DNA of 64,000 bases from an uncultured Aquabacterium sp. (GTDB lineage: Bacteria; Pseudomonadota; Gammaproteobacteria; Burkholderiales; Burkholderiaceae_C): positions 62,001 through 126,000 of the forward strand of contig NZ_CAJYGK010000034.1 of NCBI RefSeq assembly GCF_913773725.1, given 5' to 3'. Made by a program: the position numbers and the translations under genes. How positions within the stretch are numbered: position 1 is the first letter of the stretch; every line of letters starts with the position of its first letter. A model generated the notes under the pieces. It worked only from the letters and a program-made list of their open reading frames with translations. It was not told the DNA's origin and did not search any database. Below, piece after piece: positions 8,614-16,916 of the stretch.

Positions 8614-11013
8614 TCAGTTGCGGACAGGCTTGCCGGTCGACAGCATGCCCATGATGCGTTCTTGCGTCTTGGGGTTGTCCAGCAGCGTGCAGAAGTGCTT
8701 GCGCTCCAGAGCGTGCAGGTATTCCTCGCTCACCAGGGTGCCGGCATCGACGTCGCCGCCGGTCAGCACATCGGCGATGCACGAGCTGATGTAGTAGTCG
8801 TGCTGGCTGATGAAGCCGCCATCACGCATGTTGATCAGCGAGGACTGCAGCGTGGCCTTGACGCTGCGGCCCGCCACGGGGATCAGCTTCTTGGCCGGGG
8901 CGCGGTAGCCCGACTCGTACATGGCCTTGGCCTGGGCGATGGCCACGTGCAGGACCTCGTCCTTGTGCGGCACGATGATGTCGCCGTCGATCAGGTAACC
9001 GAACTTGCGCGACTCGATCGCCGAGGTGCCGACCTTGGCCATGGCCGCAGCTTGGAAGCCTTCCTTCAGGAAGCCCATCAGTTCGCCACCGACCTGACCC
9101 GACACGCCCTTCGACGGCTCGAGCAGCTCGGCTGCGCGGCGGGCCAGGTAGGCCAGGCCACCACCGCCAGGGATCAGGCCCACGCCCACTTCGACCAGGC
9201 CGACGTAGGTTTCCATCGCGGCCACACGCTTGGCAGCGTGCACGGCCAGCTCACAGCCACCACCCAGGGCCAGACCGTGCATCGCAGCCACGGTCGGGAC
9301 GTTGGAGTAGCGCAGCGACAGCATGAAGTCCTGCAGCTGCTTCTCGAACGGAGCGATGGCCTTGCCGCCGCCCTGCATGAAGGCAGGCATCATGGACTGC
9401 AGGTCGGCACCGGCCGAGAACGGACCGTCCTGCGACCAGATCACCAGGCCCTTGTAGCCGGCTTCGGCCAGCTCCAGGCCCTTGGTCAGGCCCGAGGTCA
9501 CCTCGGCCGAGATGGTGTGCATCTTCGACTTGATCGAGGCGATGACGACTTCGTCGTCCAGGGTCCACAGGCGGATCGCAGCGTCTTCGAACAGCGTCTT
9601 GCCAGCGGTGGCGGCCGACGGGGCGTTCGAGCCCAGCACGTTCTCACGGAAGTACTGACGCTCGTAGACGGGCAGGTTGCGCACCGGCACGTACTTGCCC
9701 AGCTTCGGGGCCCACGAACCTTCGGCGGTGTGCACACCGTCGCGGCCGTCGAACACCCAGGCGGGCAGCGGCGCCTTCGACAGGGCCTTGCCCTCGTCGA
9801 TGTCGGCCTTCACCCATTCAGCGACCTGCTTCCAGCCGGCTTCCTGCCACAGCTCGAACGGGCCCTGCTTGGCACCGAAGCCCCAGCGCATGGCGAAGTC
9901 CACGTCGCGGGCGGTCTCGGCGATCGATTCCAGCGTGACGGCAGCGTAGTGGAAGGCGTTGCGCAGGATGGCCCACACGAACTGGGCGTGCGGGTGGCTC
10001 GACTCGCGCAGCGCCTTCAGACGCTCGGCGGCCGGCTTCTTCAGGATCTTGCTGACTTCTTCGTCGGCCTTGCCGCCGGCGGCACCGTACTCACCCGTGG
10101 CAGCGTTGAACTGCAGGATGGTCTTGCCTTCCTTCTTGAAGAAGCCCTGCTTGGTCTTCTGACCCAGGAAGCCCTTCTCGATCAGGGTGGTCAGGGCAGC
10201 GGGGGTTTCGAACGCGCCGTTGAACGGGTCGTCCTTGGCGCCGTTCTGCAGCGTCTTGATGACATGGGCCATCGTGTCCAGGCCCACCACGTCGGCGGTG
10301 CGGAAGGTGGCCGACGAGGCGCGGCCCAGCTTCTTGCCGGTCAGGTCGTCGACGACGTCATAGCCCAGGCCCGAGCGCTCGACTTCGCGGAAGGTCAGCA
10401 GCATGCCGGCCACGCCCACGCGGTTGGCGATGAAGTTCGGGGTGTCGTAGGCGCGGATGACGCTCTTGCCCACGGCCGAGGTCGAGAAGGCTTCGAGCTG
10501 GTCGACAACTTCCGGCTTGGTGTATTCGGTGGGGATCAGTTCCAGCAGCGCCATGTAGCGCGGCGGGTTGAAGAAGTGGATGCCCAGGAAGCGCGAACGC
10601 AGCTGCTCGGGCAGCACGTTGGCCATGGCGGTGATCGACAGGCCGGACGTATTGGTGGCGAGGATCGCGTTGTCGTTCACGAACGGGGCGATCTTCTTGT
10701 AGAGGTCTTCCTTCCAGTCCAGACGCTCGGCGATGGCCTCGATGATGAGGTCGCAGCCGCGCAGGACTTCCAGGTGCTCTTCGTAGTTGGCCTGCTGGAT
10801 CAGCGCGGCGTCTTCGGCCACGCCCAGCGGAGCCGGCTTGAGCTTCTTGAGGTTTTCAACGGCCTTGGTGACGATGCCGTTCTTCGGCCCTTCCTTGGCA
10901 GGCAGATCGAACAGCACGACCGGCACCTTGCAGTTGACCAGATGGGCCGCGATCTGGGCACCCATCACGCCGGCGCCGAGCACGGCCACCTTGCGGACAT
11001 TGAATCGACTCAT
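8614..11013 (-). CDS. fadB: 3-hydroxyacyl-CoA dehydrogenase / enoyl-CoA hydratase, FadN-like
   Basis: 799 aa bifunctional beta-oxidation enzyme. The dehydrogenase half comes first: NAD-binding GAGVMGAQIA at about residues 13-22, then the HFFNPP segment and the C-terminal dehydrogenase domain. The crotonase-type hydratase half follows at about 490-700, with FSAGADLQ and HGLALGGGCELA. This order is the reverse of Escherichia coli FadB and matches Bacillus FadN-type proteins. It catalyses hydration of enoyl-CoA and oxidation of 3-hydroxyacyl-CoA. The start is the ATG at 11011-11013 with AGGAG upstream. It sits between the acyl-CoA dehydrogenase and thiolase genes in one transcription unit. Confidence 0.93.
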   Translation of the reverse strand: MSRFNVRKVAVLGAGVMGAQIAAHLVNCKVPVVLFDLPAKEGPKNGIVTKAVENLKKLKPAPLGVAEDAALIQQANYEEHLEVLRGCDLIIEAIAERLDWKEDLYKKIAPFVNDNAILATNTSGLSITAMANVLPEQLRSRFLGIHFFNPPRYMALLELIPTEYTKPEVVDQLEAFSTSAVGKSVIRAYDTPNFIANRVGVAGMLLTFREVERSGLGYDVVDDLTGKKLGRASSATFRTADVVGLDTMAHVIKTLQNGAKDDPFNGAFETPAALTTLIEKGFLGQKTKQGFFKKEGKTILQFNAATGEYGAAGGKADEEVSKILKKPAAERLKALRESSHPHAQFVWAILRNAFHYAAVTLESIAETARDVDFAMRWGFGAKQGPFELWQEAGWKQVAEWVKADIDEGKALSKAPLPAWVFDGRDGVHTAEGSWAPKLGKYVPVRNLPVYERQYFRENVLGSNAPSAATAGKTLFEDAAIRLWTLDDEVVIASIKSKMHTISAEVTSGLTKGLELAEAGYKGLVIWSQDGPFSAGADLQSMMPAFMQGGGKAIAPFEKQLQDFMLSLRYSNVPTVAAMHGLALGGGCELAVHAAKRVAAMETYVGLVEVGVGLIPGGGGLAYLARRAAELLEPSKGVSGQVGGELMGFLKEGFQAAAMAKVGTSAIESRKFGYLIDGDIIVPHKDEVLHVAIAQAKAMYESGYRAPAKKLIPVAGRSVKATLQSSLINMRDGGFISQHDYYISSCIADVLTGGDVDAGTLVSEEYLHALERKHFCTLLDNPKTQERIMGMLSTGKPVRN

Positions 11014-11104
11014 GTTTTCTCCTGGCAGAGATTTTGGAAAGAGGAGAGAGACCGAAGGGCGGCCCCGCCTGCACGGGGCGCGCCCTTCATCGGGTGCCTG
11101 TCGG

Positions 11105-12895
11105 TCAGAACAGGGCTTCTTCCATTTCGGTCAGCGGCTTCAGACCGGCCTTGGCGGTGATCATCAGCGTTTCGACCTCAGGCAGCAGCTTGGCGAAATA
11201 GAAGCGGGCGGTGGCCAGCTTGGCCTTGTAGAAGGCGTCACCGGACGCCTGCTTCTCGAGCGCGATCTTGGCCATGCGGGCGAAGAAATAGGCATAGACC
11301 ATATGGCCGACCACGCGCAGATAGTCAACAGCGGCGGCGCCCACTTCGTCGGGGTTCTGCATGCCCTTCATGCCGATTTCCATCGTGAAGCCCTGCACCT
11401 TCTGGCCCAGGTCGGCCAGCGGCTTGGTGAACTCCTGCATGGCTTCGTTGTCGGCGTTTTCCTTCACGAAGCGACCGATCTTCTTGCCGAAGGCGGTCAG
11501 CTTGGCGCCGCCGTCACCCAGCACCTTGCGGCCCAGCAGGTCCAGCGACTGCACGGTGTTCGTGCCTTCGTAGATCATGTTGATGCGGGCGTCGCGCACG
11601 AACTGCTCCATGCCCCACTCGTGGATGAAGCCGTGGCCACCGAAGACCTGCTGGCAGTGACGGGTGGCTTCCCAGGCGTTGTCGGTGATGAAGGCCTTGA
11701 CGATCGGGGTCAGCAGCGCCACGGTGTCGGAGGCTTCCTTGCGGACGGCCTCGTCGGGGTGGTTGTGCTCCTTGTCCAGCTCGATGGCGGTGTAGTACAC
11801 CAGGGCGCGGGCGCCTTCGGCGTAGGCACGGGCGATCAGCAGCATCTTGCGCACGTCGGGGTGCACGATGATGGGGTCGGCCGCCAGGTCGGGGCGCTTC
11901 GGGCCCGACAGGGCGCGCATCTGCACGCGGTCCTTGGCGTAGTTGACGGCGTTCTCGTAAGCGACTTGCGTCAGGCCCAGCGACTGGTTGCCCACGCCCA
12001 GGCGGGCGCCGTTCATCATCACGAACATGGCAGGCAGGCCGCGGTGGGGCTGGCCCACCAGGGTGCCGACGGCGTCTTCCAGCACCATCTGGGCGGTGGC
12101 GTTGCCGTGGATGCCCATCTTGTGCTCGAGGCCGCCACAGTAGATGCCGTTGCGCTCGCCCAGCGAACCGTCGGCGTTCACCTTGAACTTCGGCACCACG
12201 AACAGCGAGATGCCCTTCGAGCCCGCAGGCGCGTCCGGCAGGCGGGCCAGCACCAGGTGGACGATGTTCTCGGCCATGTCGTGTTCACCGGCCGAGATGA
12301 AGATCTTGGCGCCGGTGATCTTGTAGGTGCCGTCGCCCTGCGGCTCGGCCTTGGTGCGCAGCAGGCCCAGGTCGGTGCCGCAGTGCGGCTCGGTCAGGCA
12401 CATCGTGCCGGTCCACTCGCCCGAGGTCAGCTTGGGCAGGTACATCTTCTTCTGCTCTTCGGAGCCGTGGGCTTCCAGGCAGGCGTGGGCACCGTGGCTC
12501 AGGCCGGGGTACATCGTCCAGGCCTGGTTGGCCGAGTTCAGCATCTCGTAGATGGCCTGGTTCACCAGCTGGGGCATGCCCTGACCGCCCCACTCCGGAT
12601 CCGCCGACAGGGCCGACCAGCCGTTTTCGGTGTACTGCTTGTAGGCGTCCTTGAAGCCGTCCGGGGTCTTGACCTCGTGGGTTTCCTTGTTCAGGACGCA
12701 GCCCTGCACGTCGCCCACCAGGTTCAGCGGAGCCAGCACCTTGGAGGCAAACTTGCCGCCTTCTTCCAGCACCGCGTTGACGGTGTCAGCGTCCAGATCG
12801 GCGTACTTCGGGATCTGCTTGAGTTCGTCAACAGCGCCCAGCAGCTCGTGCATCACGAATTGCATGTCGCGCAGCGGAGGGGTGTAGGAAGGCAT
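11105..12895 (-). CDS. fadE: Acyl-CoA dehydrogenase, long FadE-like type
   Basis: 596 aa FAD enzyme for the first, oxidising step of beta-oxidation. The order is: N-terminal extension, N-terminal helical domain, central beta domain (MCLTEPHCGTDLG near residue 165), C-terminal flavin domain and an extra C-terminal domain typical of the 600-residue bacterial group. The catalytic Glu lies in the MIYEGTNTVQ segment. The start ATG (12893-12895) has GAGGAG upstream and lies 59 bases after the tetR stop. A paralogue of similar length is at 31830-33650. Two such enzymes probably differ in chain length or condition of use. Confidence 0.92.
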   Translation of the reverse strand: MPSYTPPLRDMQFVMHELLGAVDELKQIPKYADLDADTVNAVLEEGGKFASKVLAPLNLVGDVQGCVLNKETHEVKTPDGFKDAYKQYTENGWSALSADPEWGGQGMPQLVNQAIYEMLNSANQAWTMYPGLSHGAHACLEAHGSEEQKKMYLPKLTSGEWTGTMCLTEPHCGTDLGLLRTKAEPQGDGTYKITGAKIFISAGEHDMAENIVHLVLARLPDAPAGSKGISLFVVPKFKVNADGSLGERNGIYCGGLEHKMGIHGNATAQMVLEDAVGTLVGQPHRGLPAMFVMMNGARLGVGNQSLGLTQVAYENAVNYAKDRVQMRALSGPKRPDLAADPIIVHPDVRKMLLIARAYAEGARALVYYTAIELDKEHNHPDEAVRKEASDTVALLTPIVKAFITDNAWEATRHCQQVFGGHGFIHEWGMEQFVRDARINMIYEGTNTVQSLDLLGRKVLGDGGAKLTAFGKKIGRFVKENADNEAMQEFTKPLADLGQKVQGFTMEIGMKGMQNPDEVGAAAVDYLRVVGHMVYAYFFARMAKIALEKQASGDAFYKAKLATARFYFAKLLPEVETLMITAKAGLKPLTEMEEALF

Positions 12896-12954
12896 CGTGA
12901 AGCTCCTCGGTCAGAAAGACACTTGAAAAAACCTGATCTGGCCAGGCGATGGGT

Positions 12955-13671
12955 TCAGCGGGATGCCGTGGCAGCCGGAGCCGCCGCGGCCTGGGACGGC
13001 AAGGGGTTCGTTGCCCCTTGCGCGTAGTACTGCACCACGCGGTCGAATGCGACGCGGGCACGGTCGATGGCACCCGTCGACCGCAGGAAGCGGGCGTCGT
13101 GGTGCAGGGAAAGAATGAGGCCGTGGATCTCGAACTGCATCTGCATCGGATCGGTGTCGGCGCGCAGGTGGCCCATTTCGACGGCCATGCGGATCGCGCG
13201 CACCAGCGACGTGTGCCAGGTGACGACCATGCCGGCCAGCGCATCGCGCACAGGGCCGGGGCGGTCGTCGAACTCCACCGCGCCACTGATGTAGATGCAA
13301 CCCGAATCGATTTCGGTGGCGACCTTGGCCACCCAGTTCTCGAACAGCGCGCGCAGACGCGGCAGGCCACGGGGCTGCTGAATCGCGGTCTTGAAGACTT
13401 CCTCTTCGAAGCGGGCGTGGTACTCGCGGATCACCGAGATCTGCAGTTCTTCGCGCGAGCCGAAGTGGGCGAACACGCCGGACTTGCTCATGCCGGTGAC
13501 CTCGGCCAGCGCGCCGATGGACAGCCCTTCGATCCCCATCTGGGATGCCAGGTTCAAGGCCGCATCCAGAATCGCCGCACGCGTTTGCTGCCCCTTGGCC
13601 GCACCACGCCCACGCTCGCGCCCGGCTTCGGCGGCAGCGACTTTGGTGTCGGGGGACGGGGCATCGGACAC
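12955..13671 (-). CDS. TetR-family transcriptional regulator of the fad operon
   Basis: 238 aa. The N-terminal TetR helix-turn-helix (about 28-75, TRAAILDAALNLASQ then GMSKSGVFAHFGSREEL) precedes a ligand-binding helical domain. The start is the GTG at 13669-13671: GAGGAG lies 8 bases upstream, whereas the longer open frame runs through the operator region and has no family sequence. It is the first gene of a unit with fadE, fadB and fadA. Paired operator-like sites lie 23-54 bases before its start, so autoregulation and operon repression relieved by acyl-CoA are likely. The ligand is inferred from context. Confidence 0.9.
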   Translation of the reverse strand: MSDAPSPDTKVAAAEAGRERGRGAAKGQQTRAAILDAALNLASQMGIEGLSIGALAEVTGMSKSGVFAHFGSREELQISVIREYHARFEEEVFKTAIQQPRGLPRLRALFENWVAKVATEIDSGCIYISGAVEFDDRPGPVRDALAGMVVTWHTSLVRAIRMAVEMGHLRADTDPMQMQFEIHGLILSLHHDARFLRSTGAIDRARVAFDRVVQYYAQGATNPLPSQAAAAPAATASR

Positions 13672-13693
13672 AGCGGGGCTCCTCAAAAAAATA

Positions 13694-13725
13694 CGAACGG
13701 TCGTGCTAAATCGAACGACCGTGCT
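13694..13725. promoter_or_regulatory. Paired TetR operator-like sites
   Basis: Two related 14-mers, CGAACGGTCGTGCT (13694-13707) and CGAACGACCGTGCT (13712-13725), lie 18 bases apart. Their cores ACGGTCGT and ACGACCGT are reverse complements. They sit directly upstream of the tetR ribosome site. The stretch TCGAACGACCGT (13711-13722) recurs identically at 31771-31782 before the second fadE gene. That repetition supports binding by the adjacent TetR protein, which is an inference. Confidence 0.7.
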
Positions 13726-13760
13726 ATTTTGCAGAAAACGATGGCGCTTGTGTGACCGAT

Positions 13761-13778
13761 CCCTAAAAATTTTTGGGG
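13761..13778. repeat. 18-base near-perfect palindrome
   Basis: CCCTAAAAATTTTTGGGG is symmetric except for one base pair and lies upstream of the tetR operator. It could be a protein-binding site or part of an UP-like AT-rich element in an otherwise GC-rich gap. No factor can be named. Confidence 0.4.
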
Positions 13779-13922
13779 ATTTGTCGCAAAGCGTCGAGCC
13801 CTCCCCTGAACACCCCTTCTGGCAGTGCCGCGGGTTACCCCGTACTTGACGGCCAGCAAGAAGCAGGACCGCACGGCCGCCGTGAACGCGCCCGCGCGCC
13901 CGTCGGGCATCTGCCTGCGTGC

Positions 13923-13951
13923 TTGAGAATGTCACGCAAGCTCTCTATGCT
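13923..13951 (+). promoter_or_regulatory. Sigma-70-like promoter of the HNH gene
   Basis: TTGAGA (13923-13928) and TATGCT (13946-13951) are separated by 17 bases. Transcription would begin near 13957, leaving a short leader containing GGAGG five bases before the ATG at 13982. Confidence 0.55.
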
Positions 13952-13981
13952 GTTGTGCATCAATGCCTTACCGGAGGCTGC

Positions 13982-14542
13982 ATGGACGTGCTGCAACTTG
14001 ACGTGTCAGGCCGTCCGCAGGCTTGGCTGTCAGCCAAGGAAGCGGCGGTCGTGTATGCGAGCGATGGTGTCGCGTGGACGCTGGGCGAGCCCTTCATGGT
14101 GCTGCGCGGCGGCATCCAGCGCCATTCGGGCCTGCAATCGAAACTGGCCCTGCACCCGATCATCGCGGTGCACGGCGCCGTGCCCAGCCGCGCGTGGCGG
14201 CAGCAGCCGGCGCTCAGCAACCCCAAGCTCTTCGCGCGAGACCGGCAGGTGTGCGCCTATTGCGGTGGCCACTTCGCACTGGACCACCTGACGCGCGAGC
14301 ACATCGTGCCCACCTCACGTGGCGGCAGCGACACCTGGATGAACTGCATCACGGCCTGTCGCGGGTGCAACGGCCGCAAGGGCAACCGCACCCTCCACGA
14401 GCTGGGCTGGTCCCTGTATTACCTGCCTTACGTGCCCAGCCTGCACGAGGACATGATCCTGCGGGGACGACGCATCCTGGCCGACCAGATGGAGTTCCTG
14501 CTGGCCAGTGTGCCGGCCCACAGCCGGCTGCGACAGAACTGA
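13982..14542 (+). CDS. HNH endonuclease family protein
   Basis: 186 aa. The C-terminal half is a zinc-bound HNH fold: CAYC (91-94), EHIVPTSRGG with H107, N121, then CRGC (126-129) and N130. The N-terminal 85 residues are a conserved extension (KEAAVVYASDGVAWTLG) common to stand-alone HNH proteins in betaproteobacteria. It should cleave or nick DNA, but the biological target is unknown. The start ATG at 13982 is set by GGAGG upstream; an earlier in-frame start at 13919 lacks a ribosome site. It has its own promoter and no restriction, toxin or phage partner nearby. Confidence 0.85.
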   Translation: MDVLQLDVSGRPQAWLSAKEAAVVYASDGVAWTLGEPFMVLRGGIQRHSGLQSKLALHPIIAVHGAVPSRAWRQQPALSNPKLFARDRQVCAYCGGHFALDHLTREHIVPTSRGGSDTWMNCITACRGCNGRKGNRTLHELGWSLYYLPYVPSLHEDMILRGRRILADQMEFLLASVPAHSRLRQN

Positions 14543-14597
14543 GTCAATTGCGCGTCACTGTGCGTGCACGCAACACCCCGGCCAGCCGGGCTTCGGC

Positions 14598-15203
14598 TCA
14601 ACGGGCTGAGAGGCCGTCGAATGTCGTGGCCATGACCCAGTCGATCACCTGGTCGTCCGGGTGCCCGCCGGCCTTCAGCACCGCCAAGACCGGGTCACAC
14701 GCCCGTGCGAACAAGGTGTACAGCACCACCTCGGGCGGCACTTTGGGGCTCAGGGCCCCGTCGGCCTGGGCGGCCAGGATCCAGCTGCTGAGGCGTTCGC
14801 TGACGCCCATCAACAGCGTCATGTAATCCATGTCGGCCATCAGGGCTGCGCGCAGGCTGGAGTTCTGAGAAGGCAGCGACGGCATCTCGCCAGCCAGCTG
14901 CACCGTCATCGTCCAGTGCACCACGGCCTTGAGCCGGCCCAGCGCATCCAGCCCATCCCTCGCTGCGATGCGATCCAACTCCACCTCGGCGCGCCCCAGC
15001 AGGCGCTTCATGGCCGCGGCAGCCAGCGCTTCCTTGGAGTCGAAGTGCTTGTAGAGGCTGGCCTTGGCGATGCCGACCTCGCCGGCCACTTCGTCCATGG
15101 TCATCAGATCGAAGCCCTTGCCCGCCAGGAGGCGGTTCACTGCATCGACGATCGCGTCTTCGCGCGCCTGCCGCACCTGCTGACTGAAAGGAAGTCTGGC
15201 CAT
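14598..15203 (-). CDS. TetR/AcrR-family transcriptional regulator
   Basis: 201 aa. The N-terminal helix-turn-helix is clear (about 14-60: DAIVDAVNRLLAGKGF, then GIAKASLYKHFDSKEAL). The C-terminal helical domain is of unknown ligand. It converges with the HNH gene. It is followed by no gene on its strand for a long way, so its targets are not evident; the PhoD-family gene just upstream on the same strand ends 23 bases before its start. The start is the ATG at 15201-15203. Confidence 0.87.
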   Translation of the reverse strand: MARLPFSQQVRQAREDAIVDAVNRLLAGKGFDLMTMDEVAGEVGIAKASLYKHFDSKEALAAAAMKRLLGRAEVELDRIAARDGLDALGRLKAVVHWTMTVQLAGEMPSLPSQNSSLRAALMADMDYMTLLMGVSERLSSWILAAQADGALSPKVPPEVVLYTLFARACDPVLAVLKAGGHPDDQVIDWVMATTFDGLSAR

Positions 15204-15226
15204 GACGCGATTGTAGGGAGAGCCGC

Positions 15227-16825
15227 TCAGGCTCGCCGGGGCCCCGGGATGCCTCGGTCGATTCGGTAGCGCGCCTGGGTGCGCAAGCGCGCATCCGGGC
15301 GAACCGGGTGCGGGGTGCCACGGAACTCGACATCGATGTGCGAGGGCGTGACGTCGAGCACCACATACCCGCGCTGGTCGGCACGGGCGTGCAGCATGTC
15401 AGGGTTGCCGGACTTGATCCACGAGGTGACCACCTCGCTGAGCCCCTTGCTCGACACCGAGGTGGCCACGATCTCGCTGGCCAGCACGGGCGAAGTCAGG
15501 TCTTCGGGATGCAGGCGCAACTGCGCGGCCACATGTCGGTGCACGTCCCCGCCCAGGCAGACCACATCGGGCACGCGGGGCTGCGCAATGGCCTGCATCA
15601 GCCGCTCGCGGGCACCGGGAAAGGCGTCCCAGCCGTCGCCGTAGACGACACGGCCGAAGGGCGCACGCAGGGTGCCGGGGCTGACCTGGGTGGACTGCAC
15701 GACGAACTTCCAGGCCGCCATGCTGGAAGCCAGTTCCCAGCCCAGCCAGCTTTCCTGGGCCGCACCCAGCATCTGCCGGGCCGGCTCGGCCAGCTCAGGG
15801 CAATCGCGCAGCAGCTTGCCGTTGAAGAGCTGCTGGGTCAGGCGCCGGCATGGAGAGGGGTCGCGGTGCTGGCGCGTGTCCACGGTCCAGAACGTGGCCA
15901 GCCGGCCCCAGTCGTAACGGGCCTGCATCAGCATGCGAGGCCCGTTCGGCGCGCGAGACGGCGAGATCGGCAGGTGTTCGAAGTAGGCACGGTAGGCCGC
16001 TGCCCGCACGGCCAGGAAGGCCTGCACGTCGTCGTCGTCCATGTCCGCGTCGTGGTCGCCGGTGTAGTCGTTGACCACTTCGTTGTCATCCCAGGTCAGC
16101 AGCCAGGGGTGGGCGGCATGGCAGGCACGCAGGTCGGCATCCAGCTTGTAGCTGGCGTGGTGAATACGGTAGTCGGCCAGCGTGTGGCGTTCATGCCGAT
16201 CCGGAAACCGGTGCGGATGCCGGCGCACGCGGTTGTAAGACGGCACCTCGGTCGTGTAGATGTAGTCGCCCACGAAGACGACGAGATCGACATCGGCCGC
16301 CGCGATCTCGCGGTGCACCGTGAAGTACCCTGCCTCGTAGTGCTGACAGGATGCCAGCGCCACACGCATGCGCGTCGGTTGAGACTCGGCCGCCGGCGCC
16401 GTGCGCGTGCGCCCCACCGGGCTGGTCTGGCCACCGGCCTCGAACCGGTAATGGTAGGTCTGGCCGGGCAACAGGCCCGTGACATCGACATGCACGCTGT
16501 GGGCCGCCTCTGGGGTCGCGCGCACCTCGCCGGAGGCCACGATGCGCTCGAAACGGGCATCGCGTGCCACCGTCCAGCGCACCGGCACGGCTGCCGCCGG
16601 CATGCCGCCATCGGCCCGCAGCGGTCGCGGGGCCAGACGGGTCCAGATGACCACGGAGGACGGCTGCACCTCCCCGCTGGCCACCCCCAGTGTGAACACC
16701 TCTCCCGACGCCAGCCAGTCGGGGGCATCGGGGGACTGCGCCCGGACGGGTGGCGCAAAGAGCTGCTGCCAGGCAAGGGCCGCGGCCATGCGGCTGGCAA
16801 GGAGTAACAGTTGTCGGCGTTGCAT
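15227..16825 (-). CDS. phoD: Alkaline phosphatase D family phosphodiesterase/phosphatase, exported
   Basis: 532 aa. The start MQRRQLLLLASRMAAALAW carries twin arginines before a hydrophobic stretch and an AQS cleavage area near residue 30, consistent with Tat export. An N-terminal PhoD domain (GVASGEVQPSSVVIWTRL) is followed by the metallophosphatase domain with VFVGDYIYTTE and WDDNEVVNDYTGDHD, which hold metal ligands. PhoD enzymes release phosphate from phosphodiesters in the periplasm. A longer open frame to 16966 has no signal or family sequence, so the ATG at 16823-16825 is chosen. No Pho box was identified. It is divergent from phaM. Confidence 0.88.
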   Translation of the reverse strand: MQRRQLLLLASRMAAALAWQQLFAPPVRAQSPDAPDWLASGEVFTLGVASGEVQPSSVVIWTRLAPRPLRADGGMPAAAVPVRWTVARDARFERIVASGEVRATPEAAHSVHVDVTGLLPGQTYHYRFEAGGQTSPVGRTRTAPAAESQPTRMRVALASCQHYEAGYFTVHREIAAADVDLVVFVGDYIYTTEVPSYNRVRRHPHRFPDRHERHTLADYRIHHASYKLDADLRACHAAHPWLLTWDDNEVVNDYTGDHDADMDDDDVQAFLAVRAAAYRAYFEHLPISPSRAPNGPRMLMQARYDWGRLATFWTVDTRQHRDPSPCRRLTQQLFNGKLLRDCPELAEPARQMLGAAQESWLGWELASSMAAWKFVVQSTQVSPGTLRAPFGRVVYGDGWDAFPGARERLMQAIAQPRVPDVVCLGGDVHRHVAAQLRLHPEDLTSPVLASEIVATSVSSKGLSEVVTSWIKSGNPDMLHARADQRGYVVLDVTPSHIDVEFRGTPHPVRPDARLRTQARYRIDRGIPGPRRA

Positions 16826-16916
16826 GAAGCCGCCGATTATGCGGCGGGGTTTTCCCGAAGACTCGCGCCCGGGATGCGAGGCGGGCACAATGGGACACAG
16901 ACTCGAAGGAGAACGC

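Larger units (their letters stand above)
13672..13981. other. Intergenic region between divergent tetR and HNH genes
   Basis: 310 bases without a gene. The tetR side holds the paired operator sites (13694-13725). The middle has an 18-base near-palindrome (13761-13778). The HNH side has a sigma-70-like promoter (13923-13951) and a GGAGG ribosome site at 13973. Between 13780 and 13920 I see no recognisable element or credible small gene. Confidence 0.6.

Noticed and set aside
7471-11160. Open frame of more than 1200 codons opposite the fadA and fadB genes
   Set aside because: It is the antisense mirror of two well-supported genes in GC-rich DNA, with His/Gln/Arg-rich composition and no domain. 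Similar mirrors at 30267-33728 and 55607-59623 were rejected for the same reason.
13982-14542. HNH gene as part of a CRISPR, restriction or toxin system
   Set aside because: No repeats, methylase, Cas or immunity-type gene lies nearby; it is treated as a stand-alone gene.
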